Shown: positions 16,449 through 22,864 of the stretch, one piece after another
How positions within the stretch are numbered: position 1 is the first letter of the stretch
Layout of the letters: every line of letters starts with the position of its first letter
Source: a virus
Reading direction: 5' to 3' (one strand)
Virus record (IMG/VR): IMGVR_UViG_3300032323_002909
Location: 62,001-126,000 of that record
Length of the DNA: 64,000 bases
Notes under the pieces: generated by a model
Databases searched by the model: none
Seen by the model: the letters and a program-made list of their open reading frames with translations, nothing else
Told to the model about the DNA's origin: nothing
Made by a program: the position numbers and the translations under genes

Positions 16449-17036
16449 TCATGGAGTTCGTCTAGCAGTTTTTTTAGCAGTTTTTCTAGCAGTTTTTCTA
16501 GCAGTTTTTTTGGCAGTTTTACTTGCGGCAGGTGTTGCGGTAGTAGCTGATCCATCAGCTGGTAGATAAATACCGCTATCATCATCAACATCATACATTC
16601 TTCTTCTATCTGGTCTTAAAACAAATTTAATTTGTTTTTCCACATCATCATATTGCACAATTGCTCTTGGCTCATTGAATCTTCTAATAATTATAGGTTC
16701 ACCATCATCATTAACCCCTTTTACACCAACATCTAACGCCCAGTGTGTTTTACCGCCGCCGAAATTTCTAATTTTTTTAGGTTTAGAGTTTTTGGTTGGA
16801 ATAAAACCCATTTCATCGATCCAATCAAGAATAATTTCTTCCGTTGTCTTACCCGCTTGTTTTATTGCACCGCTGGCAAGTTTAATATTTTTTCTAATAT
16901 TACTAACGTTTTGGTAGGTTTGAGGTAAAGCTACTTTGGTCAATTCTACAGCACCTTGTAATGCTTGTTTCCCAGTCTTCTTAAATGAATCCCAAAATCC
17001 TTCATCAAGTAATTCTTTTTGTGTGTGTTTATGCAT
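16449..17036 (-). CDS. Putative internal head protein with histone-H1-like basic tail
   Basis: This is a 195-residue protein. The first 12 residues (MHKHTQKELLDE) end in L-D-E before Gly, matching the T4-type prohead-protease cleavage rule. A central part follows with GGGKTHWALDVGVKGVNDDGEP and VRPD-like strands. The last 30 residues are almost only Lys, Arg, Thr and Ala, in repeats of (K/R)KTA after AAS, like the tail of bacterial histone-H1-like proteins. It should bind DNA and could help condense the packaged genome or coat it after entry. It is the last gene of a late operon with a DTG protease; the two reading frames overlap by 8 bases. Repeat-encoding DNA makes this tail prone to length change. 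Confidence 0.7.
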   Translation of the reverse strand: MHKHTQKELLDEGFWDSFKKTGKQALQGAVELTKVALPQTYQNVSNIRKNIKLASGAIKQAGKTTEEIILDWIDEMGFIPTKNSKPKKIRNFGGGKTHWALDVGVKGVNDDGEPIIIRRFNEPRAIVQYDDVEKQIKFVLRPDRRRMYDVDDDSGIYLPADGSATTATPAASKTAKKTARKTARKTAKKTARRTP

Positions 17037-17487
17037 TGGCTTGTAAATTTTGGTCTGCTACATTATTCAATGCTACATCGATAAGAGCATTGAGTTCATC
17101 TTTGATGAAACTTTTTCCTATTAAAACCTTATGATCGTTGGTGGCACGATTCCCAATTGAAAACGGAACACTGTTAAATTTTTTACCGCCGATCATACAA
17201 TCAAAAAGACACACAGGTCTTTCTACAGTATTACCTTCGCCGATATTTATGGTAATGGTATCTTCAACATCTTTTTCTAAACGAATAGAATTCACTGTTG
17301 TGAATCTTACTATTTTTTGGTGTGTGTTTTTATCTTCGCCCATTTCTAAATCTTCTCCATGTAAAACGTTATGCGCTCCATTACCTGTATCTAATTTAGC
17401 TGGAATATTACCGACACCATCGATGTTAATATCCTCGACTAATCCTAGAATATTTTTTTCAACGAAAAATTGTTTGAAACTTATCAT
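17029..17487 (-). CDS. Retropepsin-like aspartyl protease with putative capsid-targeting N-terminus
   Basis: This is a 152-residue protein. After a short leader, MISFKQFFVE (ending F-V-E, a variant of the prohead-protease rule), comes a domain that fits the small aspartyl proteases of the RimB/ATP-dependent zinc protease type (PF05618). GLVEDINIDGVGNIPAKLDTG carries the catalytic DTG (33-35), then RPVCLF, FSIGNR and VLIGKSF in the expected order. These proteins are retropepsin folds acting as dimers; one member processes poly-glutamate tails on ribosomal protein S6. As the product is likely packaged, it may act on a host or capsid protein. It overlaps the downstream gene by 8 bases and follows the acidic gene by 3. 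Confidence 0.7.
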   Translation of the reverse strand: MISFKQFFVEKNILGLVEDINIDGVGNIPAKLDTGNGAHNVLHGEDLEMGEDKNTHQKIVRFTTVNSIRLEKDVEDTITINIGEGNTVERPVCLFDCMIGGKKFNSVPFSIGNRATNDHKVLIGKSFIKDELNALIDVALNNVADQNLQANA

Positions 17488-17490
17488 CCA

Positions 17491-17946
17491 TTAACTAAGA
17501 GGGTTAAAATCGTCCGATTGTTCAAATCCAGTATTGGCAAAATCTGCTTTAGCATCTAAACGATGCCAAACATCCGACATGTATGTAGATGCTACTGTAA
17601 TTGCTGAGACCATCCAATCATCAAATTCGGTGTTGGAACATATGTCATAAAGTCTGTTAGAATATTCTGCTAACTTTTTCAATTCAGATACAAGAACTTC
17701 ATTAACTTCAAAATTATCCACTGACCCCATTGGCTCAACTTCCATTACAATATTTTGCATGGATTTAGATTCTGGTTCTAAATCATCATCGTATTCGGAT
17801 TCAAAATCATCATCGTCTTCAAAATCACCGCCAAGATCATCCATATCATCGTCTTCCAACATGTCATCGAGTCTTTCGTTCAAGACTTTTTTATTGCCAC
17901 GAAATGATTCCCAAATTAATGTGTTTTCTTCTCCTTTGAATTTCAT
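17491..17946 (-). CDS. Acidic internal or prohead-core protein candidate
   Basis: This is a 151-residue protein. The leader MKFKGEENTLIWE ends in I-W-E before Ser. Residues 25-62 are a run of Asp and Glu (DDMLEDDDMDDLGGDFEDDDD). The C-terminal half is helical, with a sequence like LKKLAEYSNRLYDICS. T4 prohead core proteins such as gp67 are similarly acidic and are cut to fragments, so a scaffold or core role is plausible. The late promoter just upstream lies in the stop region of the previous gene. Function is inferred from composition and context only. Confidence 0.65.
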   Translation of the reverse strand: MKFKGEENTLIWESFRGNKKVLNERLDDMLEDDDMDDLGGDFEDDDDFESEYDDDLEPESKSMQNIVMEVEPMGSVDNFEVNEVLVSELKKLAEYSNRLYDICSNTEFDDWMVSAITVASTYMSDVWHRLDAKADFANTGFEQSDDFNPLS

Positions 17947-17951
17947 ATTAT

Positions 17952-17957
17952 TATTTA
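17952..17957 (-). promoter_or_regulatory. Late promoter for the acidic/protease/histone-like genes
   Basis: TAAATA (17957-17952), then 5 nt to the ATG at 17946. The TAA of the box is the stop codon of the upstream gene. Confidence 0.7.
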
Positions 17958-18365
17958 GCTCATTTGATCAGAAATATCTCTAACTTCTTGTCCTTGTTGT
18001 TCGCGACGAATAATTGGAAGAATTTTATTTTGATATAAATCTTTAGCCGTTTCACCAGAACCTTGAATTCTATCAATAGCATCAGGCTTTTTAAGCAGGT
18101 CTAAAAGGTTTTCCAAAGCAATCCTATCATTACCCGTAGGTCTTGGTTCCATCAATGCGGCGAGAACCACGTCCTCGATATACCGAATTTCGCCCTGAGA
18201 ACTTAAGGGAATAGTATCTTGTTCTGGTTCTGGTGCATCTGCCGCCATGTCAGCTTCGGGATTGGCTTGCGAAGGATCATCTTGCTCAGGTGGCAACATA
18301 TCTTGCTCATCTTGTTCTACCAATCTCTGGTAATGATTCAATAATTGTAAAGTTTTAAATTTCAT
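17955..18365 (-). CDS. Putative internal head protein, Pro/Gln/Asp-rich middle
   Basis: This is a 136-residue protein. The leader MKFKTLQLLNHYQRLVE ends in L-V-E. Residues 20-56 are rich in Asp, Glu, Pro and Gln (QDMLPPEQDDPSQANPEAD), likely disordered. The rest is helical, with IEDVVLAALMEPRPTGND and ILPIIRREQQG. It lies in a late operon with three other proteins of the same leader type. There is no known domain. The start follows the upstream stop by 4 bases. It is probably a core or internal protein cut by the prohead protease. Confidence 0.6.
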   Translation of the reverse strand: MKFKTLQLLNHYQRLVEQDEQDMLPPEQDDPSQANPEADMAADAPEPEQDTIPLSSQGEIRYIEDVVLAALMEPRPTGNDRIALENLLDLLKKPDAIDRIQGSGETAKDLYQNKILPIIRREQQGQEVRDISDQMS

Positions 18366-18369
18366 ATGA

Positions 18370-18783
18370 TTATCGGGAAATCGTAGCTTTCAAATTTTGG
18401 CTTGCTTGGTCAATAGCTTTCGCCGCTTCGACGTTACGTTTTTTCATATATTCAGTGAGTTTAGGTACTATTTTCCTATCACCTTCCTCTTTAGCTTTTT
18501 TAAGAGCTCCTTTAGGTCTATTAGTTTTAGTCAGTTTAGCAATTGGTGACAATTGGTCATAACCATCAATAGTCTCACCCGCCAATTGATCAGGATTTAA
18601 TTTGTAAGGTTTGACTGCTTCTAAAGCAATTGCAGTATCATCGATATTCAATATGATTTTCTTACCATCGCTAGTGAATGGTATTTTTTTCTCATTCAGA
18701 AAAATTTTTACTTTCAACAAAGCATCAATTTTATCTATATTTGCAGGGTCATATTCTTCGAGGACATCTAAAAACTTACTCAT
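18370..18783 (-). CDS. Putative internal head protein, first of a late operon
   Basis: This is a 137-residue protein beginning MSKFLDVLEEYDPANIDKI; L-E-E before Tyr loosely fits the prohead-protease rule. A basic C-terminal part (NRPKGALKKAKEEGDRKIVPK) follows a beta segment. The ATG at 18783 is used because it lies 5 nt from the late TAAATA box; an ATG 15 bases further upstream would sit inside the box. It starts a run of five leftward genes (to 16449) that look like virion-internal proteins. Confidence 0.6.
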   Translation of the reverse strand: MSKFLDVLEEYDPANIDKIDALLKVKIFLNEKKIPFTSDGKKIILNIDDTAIALEAVKPYKLNPDQLAGETIDGYDQLSPIAKLTKTNRPKGALKKAKEEGDRKIVPKLTEYMKKRNVEAAKAIDQASQNLKATISR

Positions 18784-18788
18784 ATGAT

Positions 18789-18794
18789 TATTTA
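18789..18794 (-). promoter_or_regulatory. Late promoter of the internal-protein operon
   Basis: GATAAATA (TAAATA at 18794-18789), 5 nt before the ATG at 18783. Confidence 0.65.
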
Positions 18795-18797
18795 TCA

Positions 18798-19292
18798 TTA
18801 ATGATTGAAAATTACCATTTTGTTGGTGATGTTTTGAAAATACGATTCATTCAAAAAGGTTAATCCCTCTTTCTCCAAATACTTAGATATTTTCTTAAAG
18901 GATGGTGTTTTATTGGATTGGGATATGAGCTCCAATCCTGATAATATTTTAGCATCCTTGGTGTTTATTCTCTTACAAAACTCAGCGTAATCGTAATTTT
19001 CTGTCCATACATTAACTTTAAAAATACGTTTTACTTTGGATAAAAGTTGATTTCTGAACTTATCCTTCGTTAGATTATTTGAAAAAAATACAATGTTCAA
19101 ATGATTTCTCGATTTCAAGAACTCGCAAAATGTCTTGATAAATTCATGAGTGTAGAGCTTTTTGTTGTTTTTGTTAGAAAAATTAAAATCCACCAATAGC
19201 CCCATTTGTTCTAACAATAATGCAAAATTTCGATTAGTTTCCATAAAAACTGTATCGATATCGATCACTAAATCATCACATTGCTCAATCAT
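18798..19292 (-). CDS. Possible HAD-like protein, unknown function
   Basis: This is a 164-residue protein starting MIEQCDDLVIDIDTVFMET. The D-I-D after a hydrophobic strand resembles motif I of the haloacid dehalogenase fold (D-x-D). IVFFSNNLTKD could be motif II (S/T after a strand). Motifs III and IV are not convincing. If real, it would be a phosphatase such as a 5' nucleotidase. The start chosen lies downstream of the promoter; the ATG at 19313 overlaps the -10 box. It is early and monocistronic. The assignment is weak and could be another Rossmann-like fold. Confidence 0.45.
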   Translation of the reverse strand: MIEQCDDLVIDIDTVFMETNRNFALLLEQMGLLVDFNFSNKNNKKLYTHEFIKTFCEFLKSRNHLNIVFFSNNLTKDKFRNQLLSKVKRIFKVNVWTENYDYAEFCKRINTKDAKILSGLELISQSNKTPSFKKISKYLEKEGLTFLNESYFQNITNKMVIFNH

Positions 19293-19312
19293 TGTTTGTT
19301 TTGTCTGAACCA

Positions 19313-19340
19313 TTGATACCACACGGAACAAATTTGTCAA
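19313..19340 (-). promoter_or_regulatory. Early promoter for the HAD-like gene
   Basis: TTGACA (19340-19335), 16 nt, TATCAA (19318-19313). Its ATG at 19292 is about 20 nt downstream. Confidence 0.5.
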
Positions 19341-19341
19341 C

Positions 19342-19785
19342 TCACATTGAATACTTTGAACTCAAATCAACATTCTTCGGTGGGTTATTCAAGCGAACAT
19401 TGATGATCTCGTTGTAGTAGTCATCCCGAAAAATGACATTCTCTTTCATTTGGTAGTAAAGCTCAGCATAAGCAACTTCCCACTTACTGCCACAGATTGC
19501 CAGTATTTGCCTCGTAAAGCTCTGTTTGCCGTATTTCTCGATATCCTCCTTGAGTTTGTTGGAAGAGCCGTAGTAGGTCTCGTAATCGCTCTTAACGTGG
19601 TCGATACGGTTCCGTTTCTTACCCTTGAGCGGTTTACGTTTGATTCTAGACCAGAACTGCTTCTTGCCGATATACTTCTTCCCTGTAGCGGTGTTGGTTA
19701 TCAGGTAGACGAAAGCGTAATGGCTCTCCTTGTCAAGATTCTCTGGAAGATTTTGCCACGGTGGATCGATACTGGTGTCACTCAT
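19342..19785 (-). CDS. GIY-YIG domain endonuclease, GC-richer than its surroundings
   Basis: This is a 147-residue protein. FVYLITNTATGKKYIGKKQFW carries the two halves of the GIY-YIG motif. The later YYGSSNKLKEDIEKYG and the Glu of VAYAELYYQ complete the nuclease pattern. Related proteins occur in T4-like marine phages, as free-standing or homing-type nucleases. The base composition stands out: codons here often end in C or G, in an otherwise about one-third-GC genome, which suggests recent arrival from another genome. It is next to a long AT-rich non-coding stretch. The nuclease family is firm; the target is unknown. Confidence 0.8.
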   Translation of the reverse strand: MSDTSIDPPWQNLPENLDKESHYAFVYLITNTATGKKYIGKKQFWSRIKRKPLKGKKRNRIDHVKSDYETYYGSSNKLKEDIEKYGKQSFTRQILAICGSKWEVAYAELYYQMKENVIFRDDYYNEIINVRLNNPPKNVDLSSKYSM

Positions 19786-20063
19786 TTGCGGTTACTTAGC
19801 TGGTGGATGCTAGAAAATCCATTTTTTTGCGATTTTTGCTTGCTTTTTCAATTTTTGCATTTATATTTAATTATAATTAACTACAACATAATCTATAAAC
19901 TATAACTTATATCATATAATATTAATAAAATAATAATATAATATTAATGAAAAATGCATTGTTTTTATATATTTGTTCTGTTGTTATATTTTATTATGTT
20001 AACAACTATTAATTATAACAATATCTAATTTATATAAAATAATAAGAAAATTAATTATTGCTA

Positions 20064-20091
20064 TTGACAAATCGAAAATCTATGTTAAATT
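20064..20091 (+). promoter_or_regulatory. Early promoter, rightward, in the strand-switch region
   Basis: TTGACA (20064-20069), 16 nt, TAAATT (20086-20091). It would transcribe through the G-run and antisense to the small late gene 20157-20405 before reaching uvsY. Confidence 0.6.
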
Positions 20092-20093
20092 AT

Positions 20094-20107
20094 GGGTGGG
20101 GGGTGGG
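20094..20107 (+). other. Isolated G-run, possible G-quadruplex
   Basis: Fourteen bases made only of G and T, with G tracts of 3, 6 and 3, inside otherwise AT-rich DNA. As RNA or single strand it could form a quadruplex near the expected transcription start of the promoter at 20064. Confidence 0.55.
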
Positions 20108-20156
20108 AATAGATTATTAATATATAGTTAAATTTAAACGCGAAAAAATGAAAAAG

Positions 20157-20405
20157 TCAACCAATCGATCCGTCCCAAGTAGACAATTTTCTCCTTTTAC
20201 CAGATTTCTTACCAGTCTTTTTACCAGTTTTCAACCCACCTTTTCGAGTCGTGATACCAAGACCATATGGATTTTGCATATTTCCAGTTGCATATGAATC
20301 TTTATTTTCGATTCCTACTGCCGTGGGGATATCACCGTATACGCCACCCGCAGTCATCTCCTCATAAATTTTCACAATTTCAATTTCGTCACTTGACTTT
20401 CTCAT
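20157..20405 (-). CDS. Putative small internal head protein, basic C-terminus
   Basis: This is an 82-residue protein: MRKSSDEIEIVKIYEE at the N-terminus (a variant of the leader type, with I-Y-E), then a Gly-rich middle. The tail KTGKKTGKKSGKRRK would bind DNA. The start at 20405 is chosen because it is 5 nt from the late box. A second ATG at 20420 lies inside the promoter. It is a lone late gene whose promoter is antiparallel to that of uvsY. It is probably an internal DNA-associated protein; no known family. Confidence 0.6.
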   Translation of the reverse strand: MRKSSDEIEIVKIYEEMTAGGVYGDIPTAVGIENKDSYATGNMQNPYGLGITTRKGGLKTGKKTGKKSGKRRKLSTWDGSIG

Positions 20406-20420
20406 AATAGTATTTATCAT
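20393..20420 (+). promoter_or_regulatory. Early promoter of the uvsY-uvsW-55 operon
   Basis: TTGACT (20393-20398), 16 nt, TATCAT (20415-20420), then 11 nt to the ATG at 20432. It overlaps the oppositely directed late box of the small internal-protein gene. Confidence 0.55.
20411..20416 (-). promoter_or_regulatory. Late promoter of the small basic internal protein
   Basis: GATAAATA (TAAATA at 20416-20411), 5 nt before the ATG at 20405. It overlaps the uvsY early promoter on the other strand. Confidence 0.65.
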
Positions 20421-20431
20421 AATAAGACAGT

Positions 20432-20827
20432 ATGGAACAGCTTAAAAAGTATCAACAACAGTATCAAGAGTTTTGCAACATTGATGATTTTAATCTCGAA
20501 GATAGAGCCAAGCGTGTTCCAGCTGAAAAACATTTTTGGGTGTGTCGATTGATTGATGCTAAAATTGAGATGGATAATCTTCACAAAATGAAAGCATCAC
20601 ATCGAACAACTCTTAAACAAAAAATCCTTACTGAATCGCCTATAGTATTGAACGAGCAAGTTCTGAATACACAGGTGGATAAATCACCTTCGATGGACAA
20701 TATCAATCAAAAAATTAAAGAACATGCGTTCATGATTGAGTATTTGGAGAAATTGGTAAATCAAATCACCTTTATCGGCAATGATATCAAAAACATAATA
20801 AGCGTCAAAGCTCTACAAGAACAATGA
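20432..20827 (+). CDS. uvsY: UvsY-like recombination mediator
   Basis: This is a 131-residue helical protein, close to the 137 of T4 UvsY. It has the family layout: a coiled basic middle (KHFWVCRLIDAKIEMDNLHK, then TTLKQKI) and a C-terminal helix with FIGNDIKNIISVKALQ. UvsY loads the UvsX recombinase onto gp32-coated single strands. Its stop overlaps the uvsW start in ATGA, the same uvsY-uvsW order as in T4. uvsX is at 32673 and gp32 at 41726. Sequence similarity is low, so gene order carries much of the call. Confidence 0.65.
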   Translation: MEQLKKYQQQYQEFCNIDDFNLEDRAKRVPAEKHFWVCRLIDAKIEMDNLHKMKASHRTTLKQKILTESPIVLNEQVLNTQVDKSPSMDNINQKIKEHAFMIEYLEKLVNQITFIGNDIKNIISVKALQEQ

Positions 20828-22233
20828 TAACATTGGATTACAAAACTTCTCGACGTATGGGTCAAGTTATTGCTGATAGTGATACTCTTGGTCTGATACG
20901 TAATCATTTTTCGGTTAAAAATGAAGGTGCAGTATTTGCCAAACGTAAGGGTCAGAGATTTGTAAAAGACAGGAAGTATGTAATAACACCAACTGGACTT
21001 TTTGATTTTGGTTTTTATGGTGAAATTATGAAATACCTTAGAGACCATCAGATAAGTGACATTCAAATGACAGATGACTTTAAAAAAAGATTAATCTGTG
21101 GAAAGAAAGTCCAATTTTGGGATGAACTTAAATACAATGCTCGATACTATCAAAAAGATTCTATTTTAGATGGTCTGAAAAGAGGGTATGGTATTTTTTT
21201 ACTCGCTACAGGTGCTGGAAAATCGTTAGCACAAGCACTCTTAATTGAAAATTACTTAAGAAATTTTGATCGTCCCAACTTTAAATGTTTGGTAATTGTG
21301 CCAGGTTTATCATTGGTGGAACAATTGCAAAAAGACTTTAAAGAATATGGTGTAACATTTACGTATTCTGGATGGACAGGCGACAACCCTTTGCAAGATA
21401 CACAAGTTGTTATTTGCAATACACAGAATTTAAATAGTAAATTTTTGGAAAATGATTGGTTGATCAATGTTGATCTTTTACTTACGGATGAAGCACACGG
21501 TGTTAATAGTGATTCCAATCTTTCTAAAATTATTAACAAAATTCATACCCCAAACAAATTTGGATTTACGGGTACTTTATCCGATAAACTGATAGATAAA
21601 TGGAAAACTATAGGTATATTTGGACCTGTTATTTATGAAAAATCCTCCAAGGAGTTAAGAGATGAGAAATTTTTATCAAATGTTGAGGTTAATGTTATTA
21701 AATTGATACACCAAACATCTTATAAATTTAAATATAAGCAAGAATTAGAATATTTGTATGAAAGCGAAAAACGTAATAACCTTATTGCCAAACTGGTTGA
21801 TAAACTGGATAATAACATCCTTATCATGGTTAATCATCTCGACCATGGTGATAACATACTATCTGTTCTATCTGATAGATTTTGTGGACGTGTATTTTTT
21901 GTCAAAGGTGAAATGGCGGTCGAAGAAAGACTAAAAATCATACAGATGATGGAAGATAGAAATGATATAATTTGTATCGCAATGTCTTCTATATTTTCTA
22001 CGGGTATCAACATTAAAAATCTCCCCAATATTTTATTTGTGGGACTTGGCAAAAGTTATATCAGAGTAGTGCAATCAATAGGTAGAGGTCTTCGATTGCA
22101 TGAAAATAAACATAAACTTAGAATTTTTGATGTTTGTGACAATACCAAATACTCAACATCTCATGCTGAATATCGTCAAAATATTTACAATGATGAAGAA
22201 ATCCAATGGAAAGAAAAGACAATTAATTTATGA
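20824..22233 (+). CDS. uvsW: UvsW-like DNA/RNA helicase
   Basis: This is a 469-residue SF2 helicase (T4 UvsW 502). The N-terminal domain is followed by the Walker A loop ATGAGKS near residue 136, LLTDEAHG for motif II, GFTGTL for motif III and the motif VI-like QSIGRGLRLHENK. UvsW unwinds R-loops and branched DNA. In T4 it shuts off origin-dependent replication and shifts it to recombination-dependent replication. It starts inside the uvsY stop and runs into gene 55 by ATGA overlap. It is early-transcribed with uvsY here. The family is secure. Confidence 0.88.
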   Translation: MITLDYKTSRRMGQVIADSDTLGLIRNHFSVKNEGAVFAKRKGQRFVKDRKYVITPTGLFDFGFYGEIMKYLRDHQISDIQMTDDFKKRLICGKKVQFWDELKYNARYYQKDSILDGLKRGYGIFLLATGAGKSLAQALLIENYLRNFDRPNFKCLVIVPGLSLVEQLQKDFKEYGVTFTYSGWTGDNPLQDTQVVICNTQNLNSKFLENDWLINVDLLLTDEAHGVNSDSNLSKIINKIHTPNKFGFTGTLSDKLIDKWKTIGIFGPVIYEKSSKELRDEKFLSNVEVNVIKLIHQTSYKFKYKQELEYLYESEKRNNLIAKLVDKLDNNILIMVNHLDHGDNILSVLSDRFCGRVFFVKGEMAVEERLKIIQMMEDRNDIICIAMSSIFSTGINIKNLPNILFVGLGKSYIRVVQSIGRGLRLHENKHKLRIFDVCDNTKYSTSHAEYRQNIYNDEEIQWKEKTINL

Positions 22234-22676
22234 ATAAAGAATTGAAAGAGCGTTATTATGTGAACTCCAAAGAGTTTCGAAGACTATTAACTGAGTATTA
22301 CGGTAATAATAAAATGACAAACGAATTAGCGATGAATATCGTCAAAATCGCTGAAGGTTTATCGTATAATCATCGTTTTATTAGATATTCTAAAAGTTGG
22401 AAAGAAGAAATGGTTGGTGATGCAATAGTTAAAATGTATCATGCTTTAGAGAAAAAGTTATATAATATCGAATCCGATTTCAACCCATTCTCATATTTTA
22501 ATAGAATAGCATGGAACGCATTCACTAATAGAATCAACAAAGAGAAAGGTCAGCATGAAGGTTTGAATGAATATAGGGACATAGTTTACATGGAAAACAT
22601 GTCTGGTCCCGATTCTATGGGTCATGTTTATGTCAAACCAGTAGTGGAGGGTGATGAATATGACGATGAATTTTGA
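22230..22676 (+). CDS. 55: Late sigma factor gp55
   Basis: This is a 148-residue protein. ERYYVNSKEFRRLLTEYY at the start and MVGDAIVKMYHALEKKLYN, then NPFSYFNRIAWNAFTNRI match the small T4 sigma factor gp55 (185 residues). gp55 directs host RNA polymerase to TATAAATA late promoters with gp33 and the gp45 clamp. The TAAATA boxes seen in this window are its expected targets. The gene's 3' end overlaps a small membrane-protein gene. No gp33 was clearly identified. Confidence 0.85.
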   Translation: MNKELKERYYVNSKEFRRLLTEYYGNNKMTNELAMNIVKIAEGLSYNHRFIRYSKSWKEEMVGDAIVKMYHALEKKLYNIESDFNPFSYFNRIAWNAFTNRINKEKGQHEGLNEYRDIVYMENMSGPDSMGHVYVKPVVEGDEYDDEF

Positions 22677-22821
22677 GCATATAGTAATTTCTATAGCAGC
22701 GGTATTGTATTTTACAGTTGGTGTGGTATACTGCCTCAAACAACAATGGGCATGGGGACTCACATGGTTCTGTTATGCGTTCGCCAATGTTGGTTTAATC
22801 TTAGCATCTAAGCACATTTAA
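22660..22821 (+). CDS. Small two-helix membrane protein
   Basis: This is a 53-residue protein that shares its first 17 bases with the end of gene 55. Two hydrophobic helices are visible: residues 8-24 (IVISIAAVLYFTVGVVY) and about 33-50 (a stretch with LTWFCYAFANVGLILA). A clear Shine-Dalgarno sequence (GGAGG at 22646-22650) precedes it, rare in this genome. A small membrane protein with the same WGLTW(F/L)CYA phrase is remembered in other T4-like phages. Its role is unknown; superinfection exclusion or lysis control are guesses. Confidence 0.7.
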   Translation: MTMNFEHIVISIAAVLYFTVGVVYCLKQQWAWGLTWFCYAFANVGLILASKHI

Positions 22822-22832
22822 TTGAATGTGCT
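22811..22832 (+). terminator. Hairpin after the membrane protein gene
   Basis: AGCACATT and AATGTGCT form an 8-bp stem with a 6-base loop that includes the gene's stop codon. There is no U-run, so it may be a weak terminator or an mRNA end structure. Confidence 0.45.
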
Positions 22833-22864
22833 AAAACAATAAAATGTAAATCTTCGCATAACAC

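Larger units (their letters stand above)
19786..20156. other. AT-rich non-coding stretch at the main strand switch, with a G-run
   Basis: No convincing gene lies in these 371 bases. Most of it is over 80% A+T, with runs of TTATAT and AATATTA. It contains an early-type promoter pointing right (20064-20091) followed by an isolated 14-base G-rich tract. A 21-residue hydrophobic frame at 19947-20012 (plus strand) could encode a micro-membrane peptide, but it has no supporting context. The position, between leftward and rightward gene blocks, is where a replication origin or regulatory hub could lie. Confidence 0.6.

Noticed and set aside
19450-19905. 151-residue plus-strand frame over the GIY-YIG gene
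   Set aside because: It is a shadow caused by the GC-rich codons of the gene on the other strand, and its end has no domain or start signal.
19947-20012. 21-residue hydrophobic frame in the strand-switch gap
   Set aside because: Could be a membrane micro-peptide, but in AT-rich DNA such frames arise by chance, and there is no ribosome site or promoter for it.
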